This document shows, piece by piece, positions 21,445-31,861 of a stretch of DNA of 64,000 nt. Each line of letters begins with the position of its first letter. The stretch's first letter is position 1. This stretch comes from Rhodocollybia butyracea (lineage: Eukaryota; Basidiomycota; Agaricomycetes; Agaricales; Omphalotaceae): assembly GCA_015501585.1 (NCBI GenBank), contig JADNRY010000157.1, positions 62,001 through 126,000 on the forward strand, given 5' to 3'. Under the pieces are notes generated by a model. The model searched no databases. It was not told where the DNA came from and saw only the letters and a list, made by a program, of their open reading frames with translations. A program made the translations under genes and the position numbers.

Positions 21445-23690
21445 GTAGTCACTAGACCCTCACAAGTGGAGCAAGTTGGGTGACCATGTCAACCAGTACA
21501 TCAAGGCTAGATGATGTGTACAAAGCTTTCATTATGCCTATTTCCGCTTGGTTGATGTTCACTGGTATTGACCCCCACTCACTTCCTCAGCTTTAAACTT
21601 TCGCTTTGTGCGCACTGCATGCTTCCTAGATCTATATACACACATCCGTATGGATCATCAGTGTATAACAAGTCTGCCTAGGGGAGACTACTTCCTAGAT
21701 ACTGAGATAGCATTGGTCACTATTGCAAGCAACTGAATCACTTATAGGCTCATATTTTAGTCCAGTACTACATAGCTATTTTGTATCCTGCATACTTGAT
21801 TCACAGGGTAGAGTATTCTACCATGGCATGAGTTGTAAGAGCTAACAAAGTTACAGTAAGCTCACCTCAGAGTTAAGAGAACACTCTGAGGGGAGGCGCT
21901 ACAACGTAAGTACAAATATAAGTAAAAAGATATACTTCCGCGCATCACACGCATACATGAAACAGTGTACAAAACATAGACTAAAGTACAGGATCAAAGA
22001 ATAACTTACCGTGCGATGAGTCGCTTTGCTCGACAATACGGCATTTACTTCAACATGAGTATTGGTGGTAAGAGAACCTGAGTATCATATATATCAATTA
22101 TGAGTATGTCACTAGTAGGACCAGATACATACTTGCCCTCTGCTTGCAATATACTGCAAAGTATAGTCTCCACTCTATTACTAGCAAATTACAGGACTTG
22201 TACCTGCCACGCACACAGCGCGGTGGCCCACACTCGCAAGTTCTAGCAAGAACTTGGCCAAAATGGTATGGTCTATGTATGAATTAGCATTTAACTTTAT
22301 TAGTAGTGGTAGTGGTAGTATAACCGATGTGGTCTCATTTAGGAACTGCCGGGGTCCCAGCCACATGTATTGCGCCAAATACATGCCTGGGATGCATAGC
22401 CTTGATGTTGCTGTGATCAGCACTCGCCGTACCATCTCACAACATTAAGACTATACATGACCTTAGTATTGTACAAGTATAATGTTGTATAGTGGATGCT
22501 GGTGAGCATTTGGAGCAAGCGCAAGCTCTAAATCTATTGGTTTTATGATAAGGTCTCATAAGGTAATAAGGTAATAAGGGCAAATAAGGTAATTTGGTCG
22601 ATAACCCCCTTTAAGTACCTTAAAGGTAGATTAAGGTAGATTAAGATAGTTTCAATACATAAGGTAGCAATAAGGTAGCGGAGTTTAAATAAGGTCAGGT
22701 AAATTGTCACCCACCATCATTGAGCTGCTGTTGACGAAAATGGTTGGGAAAAGAAGAGGATCGTGACATCCAAAGTGATTATCGCACCTCATACGCACCC
22801 GGCACGCGCGGTGGAGGAAGGTACACGACAGTACACGACATATGTATTAGGTGATGAGACTAGTATAAGTATCTCCATTCCGACTCGTCCATCCATGGAC
22901 CGAAGCACTATAGACTTGAGGTGAACAAAGACTTGTGAGGAAGGCGACAGACCTACTAGAACTCTCAGCATACTGGGTAAGAAGACCTGGGCAAGCCTAA
23001 ACGGCCCTGCAAGCCACCGTAGGCAGTTGTTTGGCCGCCTTGACTGATGGTGAATCAATATTGAGGAAGTTTATCTCGGACTGAAACGACTTGCTGGCTA
23101 TCTGAGTCCGAACGATATGTCAACACTAGTCTCGTACCCAACCGTAATATTGCAGATGGACAGAACGACATCGAGTCGTCCTGGCCAGCGCTGGTTTTAT
23201 TCTTTAACCAGGTTTCTTTCCTGAAGATACACGTACATTCGCTAACCTTAATAATGACTGCTAACCACGGCGTCCATCTAAATATTTTCTCAACCAGTAG
23301 ACTAACTTGTAAGGTGTATTAGTTTTGCGGAGCGCGTCTATTTTTCGTACCGATATCGGGATTCACGTGTCACTCTCCCCCGACGGCCATGGTTTTTGGA
23401 AAAACCTATTCACCTGAACATCGAACTTACAGCTTCACTGACGCACGACCTGCTCACATGCGGGGTATTTATTGGAATAGATTTACAGTAATTGACAGTA
23501 ATTCAAGCTGAAAATATGGTTTCAGGCAAACCTGAATAATAGTCATATACGGTCGTCTCCTTCCAAAATAGGATCATGTCACTATCACTACCTCTGGTTC
23601 AAGTGAACATCTCTAAACTCATGCATCATAATTTAAATTGGAAGACATCCCATGATTCATGAAGGCGGACAGACAGATGAGTAAAATAGT
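21445..23690. other. gene-poor region with AATAAGGT simple repeats
   Basis: A cluster of AATAAGGT and AAGGTA units lies at 22545-22700. The remaining sequence has only short frames (22181-22448 both strands, 22789-23058 minus) without recognisable domains. Confidence 0.5.
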
Positions 23691-23694
23691 GAGG

Positions 23695-24636
23695 CTATCC
23701 TATCCTATCCTCCCGTGGCCCAACTGAGGGCATTCGTGGTCGACTTTGAGATCTCACTTGATGTAGGATTTTGCGTGACTCGTAAGTTACGAGCGTATTG
23801 GTCAAAACCCAGCTAGGTTTTCCATTGCGAGTCAGACGCAATCCTCGGTCTGGAATTGTTGGGTGAATGATTGTATCGCCATCCAGATCCACTCCCTGCC
23901 AACCCATTCGACCTGTCTCCAACACCTTCCACACCCAGACCTGAAAGCCACCATCCAGCATGTTACGATGGATATAAATTGTACCCTCTCTTAAATTACC
24001 CCATCTCCCGATGGGAACGTCAATATCGTTAGGACTCTGACTGGTATACCAAGCTGTCAGACCTTGGCTACCACGAGATGAAAATGGAGCAGTCGACATC
24101 CTTCCATGTCCAGAGGCACCTCCGATGATGGGAGGCGCTTCCGGCTTGATATAGAATTTTGGGGGTGTTTGAGGTGGGACGAAGCTCACCAGTTGGCCCG
24201 CCGGGCCAGATGTACCTGGTGCTGGAGTTGCGCCCCTTGCTGACCCCGGTCCTGACCACAAGTTAGTTAACAGTTGGAGATCCGGAAAACGAACACGCCT
24301 GACGTTCTTTCATTATCCCTTTGCCCTTGGCCACAGCCTGTCCTGGCTCATTAGTTCTAAGAAGTGAATAAGAATCCTTATCATTATATATCGATGTCAT
24401 ACACACCGCCCTCTGCTTAATGTCTGAATGAGAAATATGGCTACCAGAAAACAATGACCTACCGAACCGGTTCGTAGTCGTCCGTTTGCCAGACTATGTT
24501 GTCTTCGTCTACCTCAAAGTATGAGTAGCCATACTTTTCATCCATAAAATATTCGGTGGTCTATATGTCCGTTCGAGTGGAGTCCTAACTTCTGTTAGAG
24601 GATGTGCGACTCACAGTACGATCGGTAGCGGCTTCC
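23695..24636 (-). CDS. uncharacterised three-exon protein
   Basis: First exon MNPEAATDRT (ATG near 24636), donor GTGAGT. The second exon encodes an acidic, aromatic stretch (TTEYFMDEKYGYSYFEVDED) ending at a GTAGGT donor near 24465. The third exon from about 24253 encodes a Pro/Gly-rich linker and a compact domain (IGRWGNLREGTIYIHRN ... VWVWKVLETGRMGWQGVDLDG ... IIHPTIPDRGLRLTRNGKPS). The predicted junction between exons 2 and 3 leaves the phases mismatched by one, so either the acceptor differs from the obvious CAG or the gene has lost one base. I do not recognise the family. There are no membrane segments or signal peptide. Confidence 0.5.
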
Positions 24637-24659
24637 GGATTCATGTTGGGAGTGAGGCC

Positions 24660-26480
24660 AGGCTGAAATATGATACATTTATACCCGCTCTAGATCTATG
24701 AAGGACCACATGTGCTCTATTCACGATTTCTGAAAATCAATCACAGATGAATTATTGATAGTCGAGATACTACAGCTGGCTTCCATTGTGTTCTGATTTT
24801 TCGCTGTTGTATTCCGATGTCAGAGTTTGTCCGATGGAGTCGGATGTAGGAACCTACTGATGTGTTATGTCCGATCTGCCGATCTCGATTACTTTCTGCG
24901 GTCAGTCAGTATAAGAAACTTCAACTTTAACTTACTAGAACTCGCTTTGGCCACACGTCCTGAAGCGTGAAACATTGCATAAGGCTTTACGAAAATAAAT
25001 CGGGGAGTCTAGGAGTCAAACCTTGCATGCAAGCACCAATCATATTTTTGTTACATGACGAGCATAAGTATGACAGTATAACACGTTTCCCCAGGGTAAA
25101 GTCTATAGCACTTATTGTAACTTGATCCAGCGCGATTATTACCATCTTAGCAATTCTGATGCTCTGCCTTCCGACATTTTTGGGACGACTTCGCACGCAA
25201 TCCTTCCATCTCTTTGGCTATTCACGGCAACATCCGCTTCTTGATTTCCAGAAGAGTGTTTTCTCTGACGGGGTATCTTCCCAGTGGCTGATGATATACT
25301 ACTTACTTTGGATCTACAACAAAGTAGTTCTATACTAATATAGTGCAGAAAATCGGAACATGACCCACGAAATGGATCATGTTTTGCAAATGGCAAAGGT
25401 GAATCAGAGGCGGAATTAATATCATCATTGCCCGAAAAAGAGTAGTGTGAATATAAAGATGGAGAGAAAAACTGTGGAAAAACTTCACTTCTAGAACGCA
25501 AGCACTCCCCAAGCGACAACTGAGGAGTAGTCCCGACGAGAGACAGTAGATACTATAATATCTCGTGAGTGTAAGACGCCAATAATTGCCCAACGTATCA
25601 AGTAGTATAATAAACGTCAGTCAGGATTGATTTTCAGAGAATTATACGGTGGGCTCACGGTGGGAAGAGGCACCCAGTAAACTACTTATCTAGTGGAAGA
25701 ATAGACTCGAGCCAGTAGTTTCTTGTTGACACTTTGATGACTGACGATCAGCTGTGCTTCTTTTGACTTAGAGAAATACGAAAAATTAGAGGGTTTTGAA
25801 CGTCCATTTAGGAAAAATGTAAATAGATAGAAAGTTGCGCATTAAGAGTGCGAGAAACGAGTTTGTTACTGATTTGTTATACCTTAACTCGTTCTTGAGA
25901 TATTCAGTGATCTTTATCGCAGAGTCAAGCAGAATTAGGGTTAGGAGTTACGGCAAGCAGCTTGCCGAGTTCGTGCAGACGAAATTCTTCACCCCATTCA
26001 CTGGCACAGTGAGCTTGAGCAACAACAAGCTCGACATAGTACTCTCGAAATGTCCTATTTTTGGGGGCATTTTCATAAAGGAAAGTTGATAGAGCAGTTT
26101 TGGGTAAGATGAACAGTGGTTTTACCTCGTAGTATGTTCTTTCCAGTAAGTTTCTGGTTCTCCCTCAGTCTAGAACACCAAATATCTTGCATGAGAGCCT
26201 TTCAGCTTTTTTCAGATGCCTTTTGTCAAGTACTTGAGGTATTTGGGAGGCATGAGACGGAAGTGTAAGGCAAGTGCTGGAAATGATCGACACATTTCTC
26301 CTGGACAAACCAACACAAATTTCAAAAAGAAAAAAATAGCTCGTTATTCATGGAAAGTCAACGAAGATTTCTAGCTACTTCATAAGGTTGTACAATGAGT
26401 TTGGAAACACTATGAATCGAGAATAATGGCCAAGTCCAAAGAAGCATGTGATTTAAATCCGACCCGCTAAAACAGCCGGA
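24660..26480. other. spacer carrying a decayed copy of sequence upstream of the 52.9-kb gene
   Basis: About 24930-25175 matches 52710-52955 in patches: CTTTGGCC.CACGTCCTGAAG near 24947 and 52733, and ACCATCTTAGCA followed by TCTGATGCTCT near 25141 and 52913. The 52.9-kb copy leads into a gene start; here the frame after the matching ATG soon ends. Other frames (25139-25593 minus, 25835-26089 plus) are unsupported. Confidence 0.45.
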
Positions 26481-26487
26481 TTAAGTT

Positions 26488-26552
26488 CCAGTCCCTCTGC
26501 CGAGGGTGTGATTTCACATCACAACTCTACAGCAGGGACTGGTTCGAGTCTA
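26488..26552 (+). ncRNA. hairpin element HP, copy 1
   Basis: Outer stem CCAGTCCCT (26488-26496) with AGGGACTGG (26534-26542), inner stem TGTGAT/ATCACA (26507-26512 and 26518-26523), then the constant tail TTCGAGTCTA. Preceded by ATTAAGTT. The same architecture recurs at 28.8 and 30.9 kb with different but still complementary stem bases. Whether it is transcribed is unknown; the ncRNA type is a hypothesis. Confidence 0.5.
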
Positions 26553-26559
26553 GTGGAAG

Positions 26560-28780
26560 AAAGCCTTTGAGGTATTTCTGGCACCATCATCCAAAACTAT
26601 AGGTAATCCAGCCTCGTAGCACCGTCCGATTCCCCTGGAATTCGCCACATACGTGCGCATACCAAGTGTCTTGCTGCTCTCCGAGTTTTGCGGACAAAAG
26701 TACTATTTCTCATTGTTGGTGTGGACAACGATGACGAGACTTGCGGCTGTGCCATTCAGTCACAGCCTCCATCACGGCCTGCTGCCGGACAGCCACAGTT
26801 CTGTAGATGAGCATACCTTACTCTCCAAAGATACCGGCAAACCCACTGATTCACCCCGTACACTACTGCAGAGTGCCGTGATAAGAAGCAGCCTCCGGTA
26901 TGCATAGTGGGAGATTGGAGGCTGCGAGGACATACTACATGATCTTCTGGACTTATTTTCGAATGGAAATTTGGTACTGAGAACAATGTGCGCTAAAGGA
27001 GATATAAATGCTGACTAGAAAAGCGGAGGATAAACACATACATGTCGATGTGATCATGTGTAAAGATTTAGGTCTTCCTGATACCGCTGGTTTGGGGTTT
27101 GGAAACAGAACTGTCATCCTCAGATGCGTTCCAGCGAAGGTCTAGGGTTTTCTGCCTACATCCTGTAAATTATTAGAAAATTCAGGTTAAGCTAACGACT
27201 GAGAGGAGAATCGCGAACCAGAGTTTCTAACTTGGAAGTACGGGTCGATTGAGTGTCTTGTGCCTAAACTATGAAATTGTAATTTGTGAGGAGAGCCAAA
27301 TGGATGAGTGAGACATACGGGGAATGTCTTTCCACGCTTTGATGGTATATAACATTCTTCTTGTGCAGCAGGGTGACTTGTTGCCCACACGAGGGGATTC
27401 AGATTCAGTTATTAGAGTTTAAGTTAATGAGGGTGAATTGCAGGCTTCAAGGTTTGCCGGCTTGTCCAATATCCTTCCCACAGTCGACCAGCGTTCAGGA
27501 CTCTCTATCATGATCGAAGATTCGATGTCTGCGAGCTTAGGCGAAAAATTTAAATCTCTCATGGAGTTGTTCTTCGGGGACTTCACCTCCTTCTCGCAAC
27601 AGCCTTAACACCCGCTCTATGACACATCAAGATGTACAACAGACTGCCTTTGAGACGTGGTTGAATAGTTATATTTCACGATCGGTGGCTCACATCCCAC
27701 AGCGTTAACCGCAATAACACCCGCTCCTCGCTTCAGAAATCCTGAGACGAGCAACTCAAGAGTGAAGCAAATATTCAAGAAGAATACGCGTAGAATGGTT
27801 ATTTATATGCAAAGTCAATTGCTGCCTCGGCATAGTCTGAGAGTCAGATGAGGGTTGGTAGTGTGAGTTTTGGGAAAGCGTGGGTTGAGGATGCTAAGGT
27901 TCATATGGATGAGAAGTTGAGGAGCGGAGCATGCGAAGGGAGACTATGCGAAGCTGGTAGGAAGGGGAAGGTGGTGTATAACAAGGTTAATGGGAGCTGT
28001 GAACAGTTTAAAAAACGTTATCGTAGATTTCCATAAGGCGAAAAGATAGCTCAGAAGAGCTTGAACAACTGCATAACAAATATTCAAATGCGAGAGGCAA
28101 GGAATTCAAGCGGATGTTGATAAGTCGTTCACGCGTCTTCTAAATGCTACAACGAAGTATTAGGACAAGTATTTTGTTCAGCTCTATGTGTTGAACACTC
28201 GGAAGGAGTCTATACACGAACTACTTAGGCGAAAAAAAGAATCCTTGTTGAGTTTTGCTTACCGTCTACATCCATCTTATCCTCAATTTAACATGGATGT
28301 AACTCGAATCAAACTATAGACATATTCTCGCTAGAGGAGCAATGTATATAAGAATATAAGAAACAGTCAAAGTCTCGAACGTCGAGAGTACTTACTGGAG
28401 AAAATGCCCAGTCGACTTGATATTAATACTGCCCTTCCCAGCTCCAAAGGAGACTGGGAACTGTAAGTAACTACTTCGATGATATTCGCCCCTGTTGAAG
28501 CTTGAAGTTTCGATTCCAGTGGTTGTATATTTGTATAACTTGAATCAGTGGTTGATGGCCTGGTATAATGAAGTTGAAGCCCATTCACCTATTTGGGATA
28601 AGCCCGAATTTATAGCAGTCGGAAGAAGCCCGTACTGCACCAGAGGGAGAGATCCCAAAGGAAAGGAGGTCAGAGTCGAGAACATCGGAGCACGTGCTGA
28701 CACGTCACCAAGGATGAAGACCGTCTACCAAATTTGGATGCTGTATTTTCCGTGGTTCATCAGATTACATAAACTCTTTG
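26560..28780. other. spacer without a recognisable gene
   Basis: Short frames only (26653-26907, 27187-27390, 27848-28036). None shows a recognisable domain or a convincing splice pattern. Confidence 0.4.
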
Positions 28781-28863
28781 TAGACTCAAACCAGTCACCG
28801 TTGGGACATCACGTGCATCGTTTGATGATAAGTCGATCAAAGAGCCGCGATTGCGGCGACTGG
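28781..28863 (-). ncRNA. hairpin element HP, copy 3
   Basis: Read on the minus strand: TTTCCAGTC, outer stem CCAGTCGCCG (28863-28854) with CGGTGACTGG (28800-28791), inner stem TTTGAT/ATCAAA (28841-28836 and 28826-28821), then the tail TTTGAGTCTA. Upstream ATTAATTT matches copy 1 (ATTAAGTT). Part of an unsupported 127-codon frame (28495-28878) overlaps it. Confidence 0.5.
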
Positions 28864-28879
28864 AAATTAATCTGGTGAT

Positions 28880-29071
28880 TTGGGAGACATAGCTTTTTTT
28901 CACATGGCACTTATGAACTTAGACAAAATTTTCGAAGTAAATTATTCAAACATGTGGAATGAGAATTCTAAATACACAGTTCTTTGAAGATTTTGTACCT
29001 CATAACTGACCAGTTTTCCTTTTTTTAATCACATTGGTGATGGCGGAGCTAAAGCCAAAATACTTCTGAGA
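28880..29071. other. AT-rich upstream region
   Basis: AT-rich stretch ahead of the following gene with several A/T runs. No specific promoter motif can be fixed. Confidence 0.3.
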
Positions 29072-29107
29072 TTGATAAGCTTCCGCTCCTTCCTTCACCT
29101 AACAACC

Positions 29108-29782
29108 ATGCCCCCGAAAAGCACAAAAAGACAACGAAGAAACTCTGATGCAGACTACGCACCTCCTCCATCCATCAGATATCCAAAGAAAGCCCGATAT
29201 GAATCCCCTGATCCTGATTTGTTTGCTGCAACCAGCAGTGCCCCTGCCTCTCCTGAGCAAGGCCCCTCAAGACTAGCTGAGAATGATGAAGATATTCCCC
29301 AGCTGCCACTTTTTTCATTTCCAACCCCACCAGCACCTGCCAGCCCCCCGCCTTCTATGGTCAGGCCTCCAAGCTCACCTCCTGAATGGCAGCAGACCCC
29401 TATTCAGAAAATTCAGCGTCCCGGCCGGCCAAAGAAGAGCCCAAGGAAGGGACTAGGTTCAACTTCATTTCAAAGATTGCATGAGGCTGAAGCAAGGAGC
29501 AGAATGACTGCCGAAACTGACCGGAAGCTGGAAGAAAAGAGATTGCAGAAAGCCAAAGCTGAGGCAAAGCGCAATGCAGATGAGCAGATAAAGCGCAAAG
29601 GTCAACTTCACCAACTTCTTGGACATATTGCTAATATCAGATATGCAAGGCATAAAGAATGCTTACCATTCCCAATGCATCAGTTGCAGGCACCGCGCGA
29701 AGAAATCCGCTCTGAATTGCCTCCTCAATATTTTCCTTGCGCTTGTCACCGACGAAACGGTGATAAAACTCAAAGCGCGTAG
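29108..29782 (+). CDS. Lys/Pro-rich, probably nuclear protein; 3' end fused to helicase debris
   Basis: The ATG at 29108 (MPPKSTKRQRRNSDADYAPP) is preferred over the upstream one at 29072 because of the typical basic nuclear start. Residues 5-40 carry basic clusters suggestive of a nuclear localisation signal. A Pro/Ser-rich region follows, then a basic GRPKKSPRKG segment resembling an AT-hook, then a long Lys/Glu/Ala helix (RKLEEKRLQKAKAEAKR) likely to be coiled coil. After about 29640 the frame runs antisense through the RecQ fragment, so the last 45 or so codons are probably not original and the true 3' end is lost. Family not recognised. Confidence 0.45.
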   Translation: MPPKSTKRQRRNSDADYAPPPSIRYPKKARYESPDPDLFAATSSAPASPEQGPSRLAENDEDIPQLPLFSFPTPPAPASPPPSMVRPPSSPPEWQQTPIQKIQRPGRPKKSPRKGLGSTSFQRLHEAEARSRMTAETDRKLEEKRLQKAKAEAKRNADEQIKRKGQLHQLLGHIANIRYARHKECLPFPMHQLQAPREEIRSELPPQYFPCACHRRNGDKTQSA

Positions 29783-30815
29783 CGGATATCTCTTCAGGAG
29801 CATGCTCACGCAGGAAGTCTTGTATCCGCTCAGCTTCCATACAGCTATTGACGTATATTAGGGTTTGCTGGAAGTCATCTGGGCCAGCAGGATTTTTTGG
29901 GAAAAGTGAGAGAAGGTCTGCATAGGAGTCGGGCGGGTGTTGCAAAAGGCATACAGAGAGCGATACATTGCCTTTAGCATTTGATACAGAGATGTGCTCG
30001 CAACCGTGAGCGGCACTCATACCAAGCTTGTCTTCGATGTCCAGGATAACCTCGGGTGCTACCGTCGCCGATGCTGCAAGAACTGGCAAACCTTGTGGTA
30101 ACTGCCCAAGTAGTGCTGAGATCTGGCGGAACTTTGGGTGGAAATCATCGGTCCCCCATTCGGATATGTTGTGCACTTCATCGACAACAGCTGCAATAAT
30201 ATTCCTTTGAAATTTCGGGTTCTCGAGGACATGCTCATGGAAATTCTTCTCCAGCAACATTTCAGGACCTACAAATCCGATGTGATATTGGCCATTTCCA
30301 AATGCCTAGTGCTTCAAGTAAGTATTGAGGACTGTATTGAGCTTGAAGAACACGCACCGAAAGATCATTACTCAGATTTTCATTATCTCCAGTCAGTGCT
30401 ACAGCAGGTACCCCTATTGCATTCAAGTCCTTGGCATCAATCCAGTGAGAGGCCCTAGGACCAGAATAATCTTTTGGGCATTCTTCTTGGTTACTCCAGG
30501 TTGCCAGTGGTACAAAAGAGGGTAATAGAATGCTAGTAGAGTTTTGCCTCCTCCTGTAGGGATGTCGAGGAAGGTATTTTTCCCTAGAAGGATGTTTTGC
30601 CTGGCTTTCTGTTGGTGGTCATGCAGCAAAGGAATATTAAAGAGCTTGCAGAGTGTTTCGGACGCCAGCTGGCTCTTGGCAACGTCAATCGTGGTCACTG
30701 GACAATATGCCATAACTATAGAGTCTGGGACATAAATCATACGTTGTGGAATGAATTCAAATGCTATCAAATTTTCGACACTTACTCGAATTCTACAGTG
30801 AAAATCTGCAGACAA
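29640..30815 (-). pseudogene. RecQ-like DNA helicase, truncated and frameshifted
   Basis: Superfamily 2 helicase motifs in order: Walker A in DIPTGGGKT, motif Ia region (ILVLGPLTGLM), a QYHIGFVGPEMLLEK segment, DEVH box (VVDEVHNISEWG), SAT motif (AASATV), then the start of the second RecA-like domain (TLIYVNSCMEAERIQDFL ... FRAVPATDALGM). One frame break lies near 30437 just after GLM. One intron fits at about 30335-30290 on the minus strand (GTGCGT...CTAG). The protein stops at ATDALGM, before motif VI, because the sequence joins the neighbouring plus-strand gene there. RecQ-like helicases of this kind are multi-copy in basidiomycetes and unwind DNA; this copy cannot be functional. Confidence 0.85.
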
Positions 30816-30932
30816 CTGTCTCTTCAGAATTTTCTTACTGACAGTTTGAATAATTTGCCTTCGAAGATTTCTCTAAGTCCAGAAGTGCTGTGTGAAAAAA
30901 CGCTCAGTGTACTAAGCTACGGTTAAAAAGTT

Positions 30933-31012
30933 CCAGTCGGCTGTTCAGCCCGTCTTTTGATCGACTATCATCAAAATGACCGGGCCATACAAAGCCGACT
31001 GGTTCGAGTCTA
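30933..31012 (+). ncRNA. hairpin element HP, copy 2
   Basis: The best-formed copy. Outer stem CCAGTCGGCT (30933-30942) with AGCCGACTGG (30993-31002), 10 perfect pairs. Middle stem GCCCG/CGGGC (30948-30952 and 30981-30985), inner stem TTTTGAT/ATCAAAA (30955-30961 and 30970-30976). Tail TTCGAGTCTA follows as in copy 1. Upstream AAGTT is shared with copy 1. Confidence 0.55.
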
Positions 31013-31261
31013 AACTCTTTGTCGCTTGAACCCACACTATGCATAATCACTAAGTTGAAGTAGGTAGAGTAGTAATGGAATCTCTTGATGGTGAACTTTT
31101 GTCTCTTGTCGAGGCACCGCGACAACACAAACGCAAACATGAATCTGAAAAGTCTGTAGCAACTTGACTTCGAACCAATTGCAATACAAGTACTCACATT
31201 TCTCTAGAGATGTTGTGGATGGACTTAAGCTTCACAAGGAGGGGCAAGTGTATCTTATCCC

Positions 31262-31735
31262 TTGTTATTTGTGCCATTTAGTTTGATGCTTTACTTTAGA
31301 TATGAACTCGAGCATGAGATGATTCTTGCTGAGAGGGCAGAAAAAAACCAAAATGGCCTCAACAGGAGGACACTGTCGATTGTTGTGTGTGACGGCGCTG
31401 CTTCTCTGTTGCCACATAACATCCACCGCTCCACGCCAACAATCTTTGGCCGCGTACTCACCCCTGAGTCGTCCCGAGATGGTTACAAGTACCCTTTCAG
31501 TGCTCCTACACCAAAGCCCGCTGCAGATGTTGCGACCCCCAGTCTCGAAGTCCCTTTCAGCGCACCAACGCCAAGACCGTTCCAAGAAGCAGCGTCCTTT
31601 TTCTGTGCTCCTACCTCAGAGCCCTTTAAAGCATCAACTCCCCTGTTTGCCTGTTCCCTAGCGCTGCAAACTGATCTCGAAGCCACTCTCTTCAACCTAG
31701 AACATTGTCAATTATCTCGTCGTCTGGTCCTATGA
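31262..31735 (+). CDS. uncharacterised ORF with PFSAPTPKP repeats
   Basis: 157 codons. The second half contains three or four imperfect repeats of PFSAPTP-P (PFSAPTPKP, PFSAPTPRP, FFCAPTSEPF). No membrane segment or known domain. Overlapping frames on both strands reflect the repeat. It could be an exon of the gene that continues at 31862, but no splice pair is certain. Confidence 0.3.
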   Translation: MLFVPFSLMLYFRYELEHEMILAERAEKNQNGLNRRTLSIVVCDGAASLLPHNIHRSTPTIFGRVLTPESSRDGYKYPFSAPTPKPAADVATPSLEVPFSAPTPRPFQEAASFFCAPTSEPFKASTPLFACSLALQTDLEATLFNLEHCQLSRRLVL

Positions 31736-31861
31736 TTAATGAAAATGTCATGGTTTGAACAGTATATCAAGGGAATGTGGGTTAGATATCCGATTGGCCC
31801 TGAAAAATACGAGTAAAAGGTCGAAATTTTCTCGTTTGCCCATACCATCTATAGACTAATT

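Noticed and set aside
28495..28878. 127-codon ORF
   Set aside because: It runs through the hairpin element copy 3 and has no homologous look or introns.
26541..31010. GGTTCGAGTC as evidence for tRNA genes in the hairpin copies
   Set aside because: It resembles a T-loop/B box, but no A box, anticodon arm or acceptor stem can be formed around it, and copy 3 has GGTTTGAGTC.
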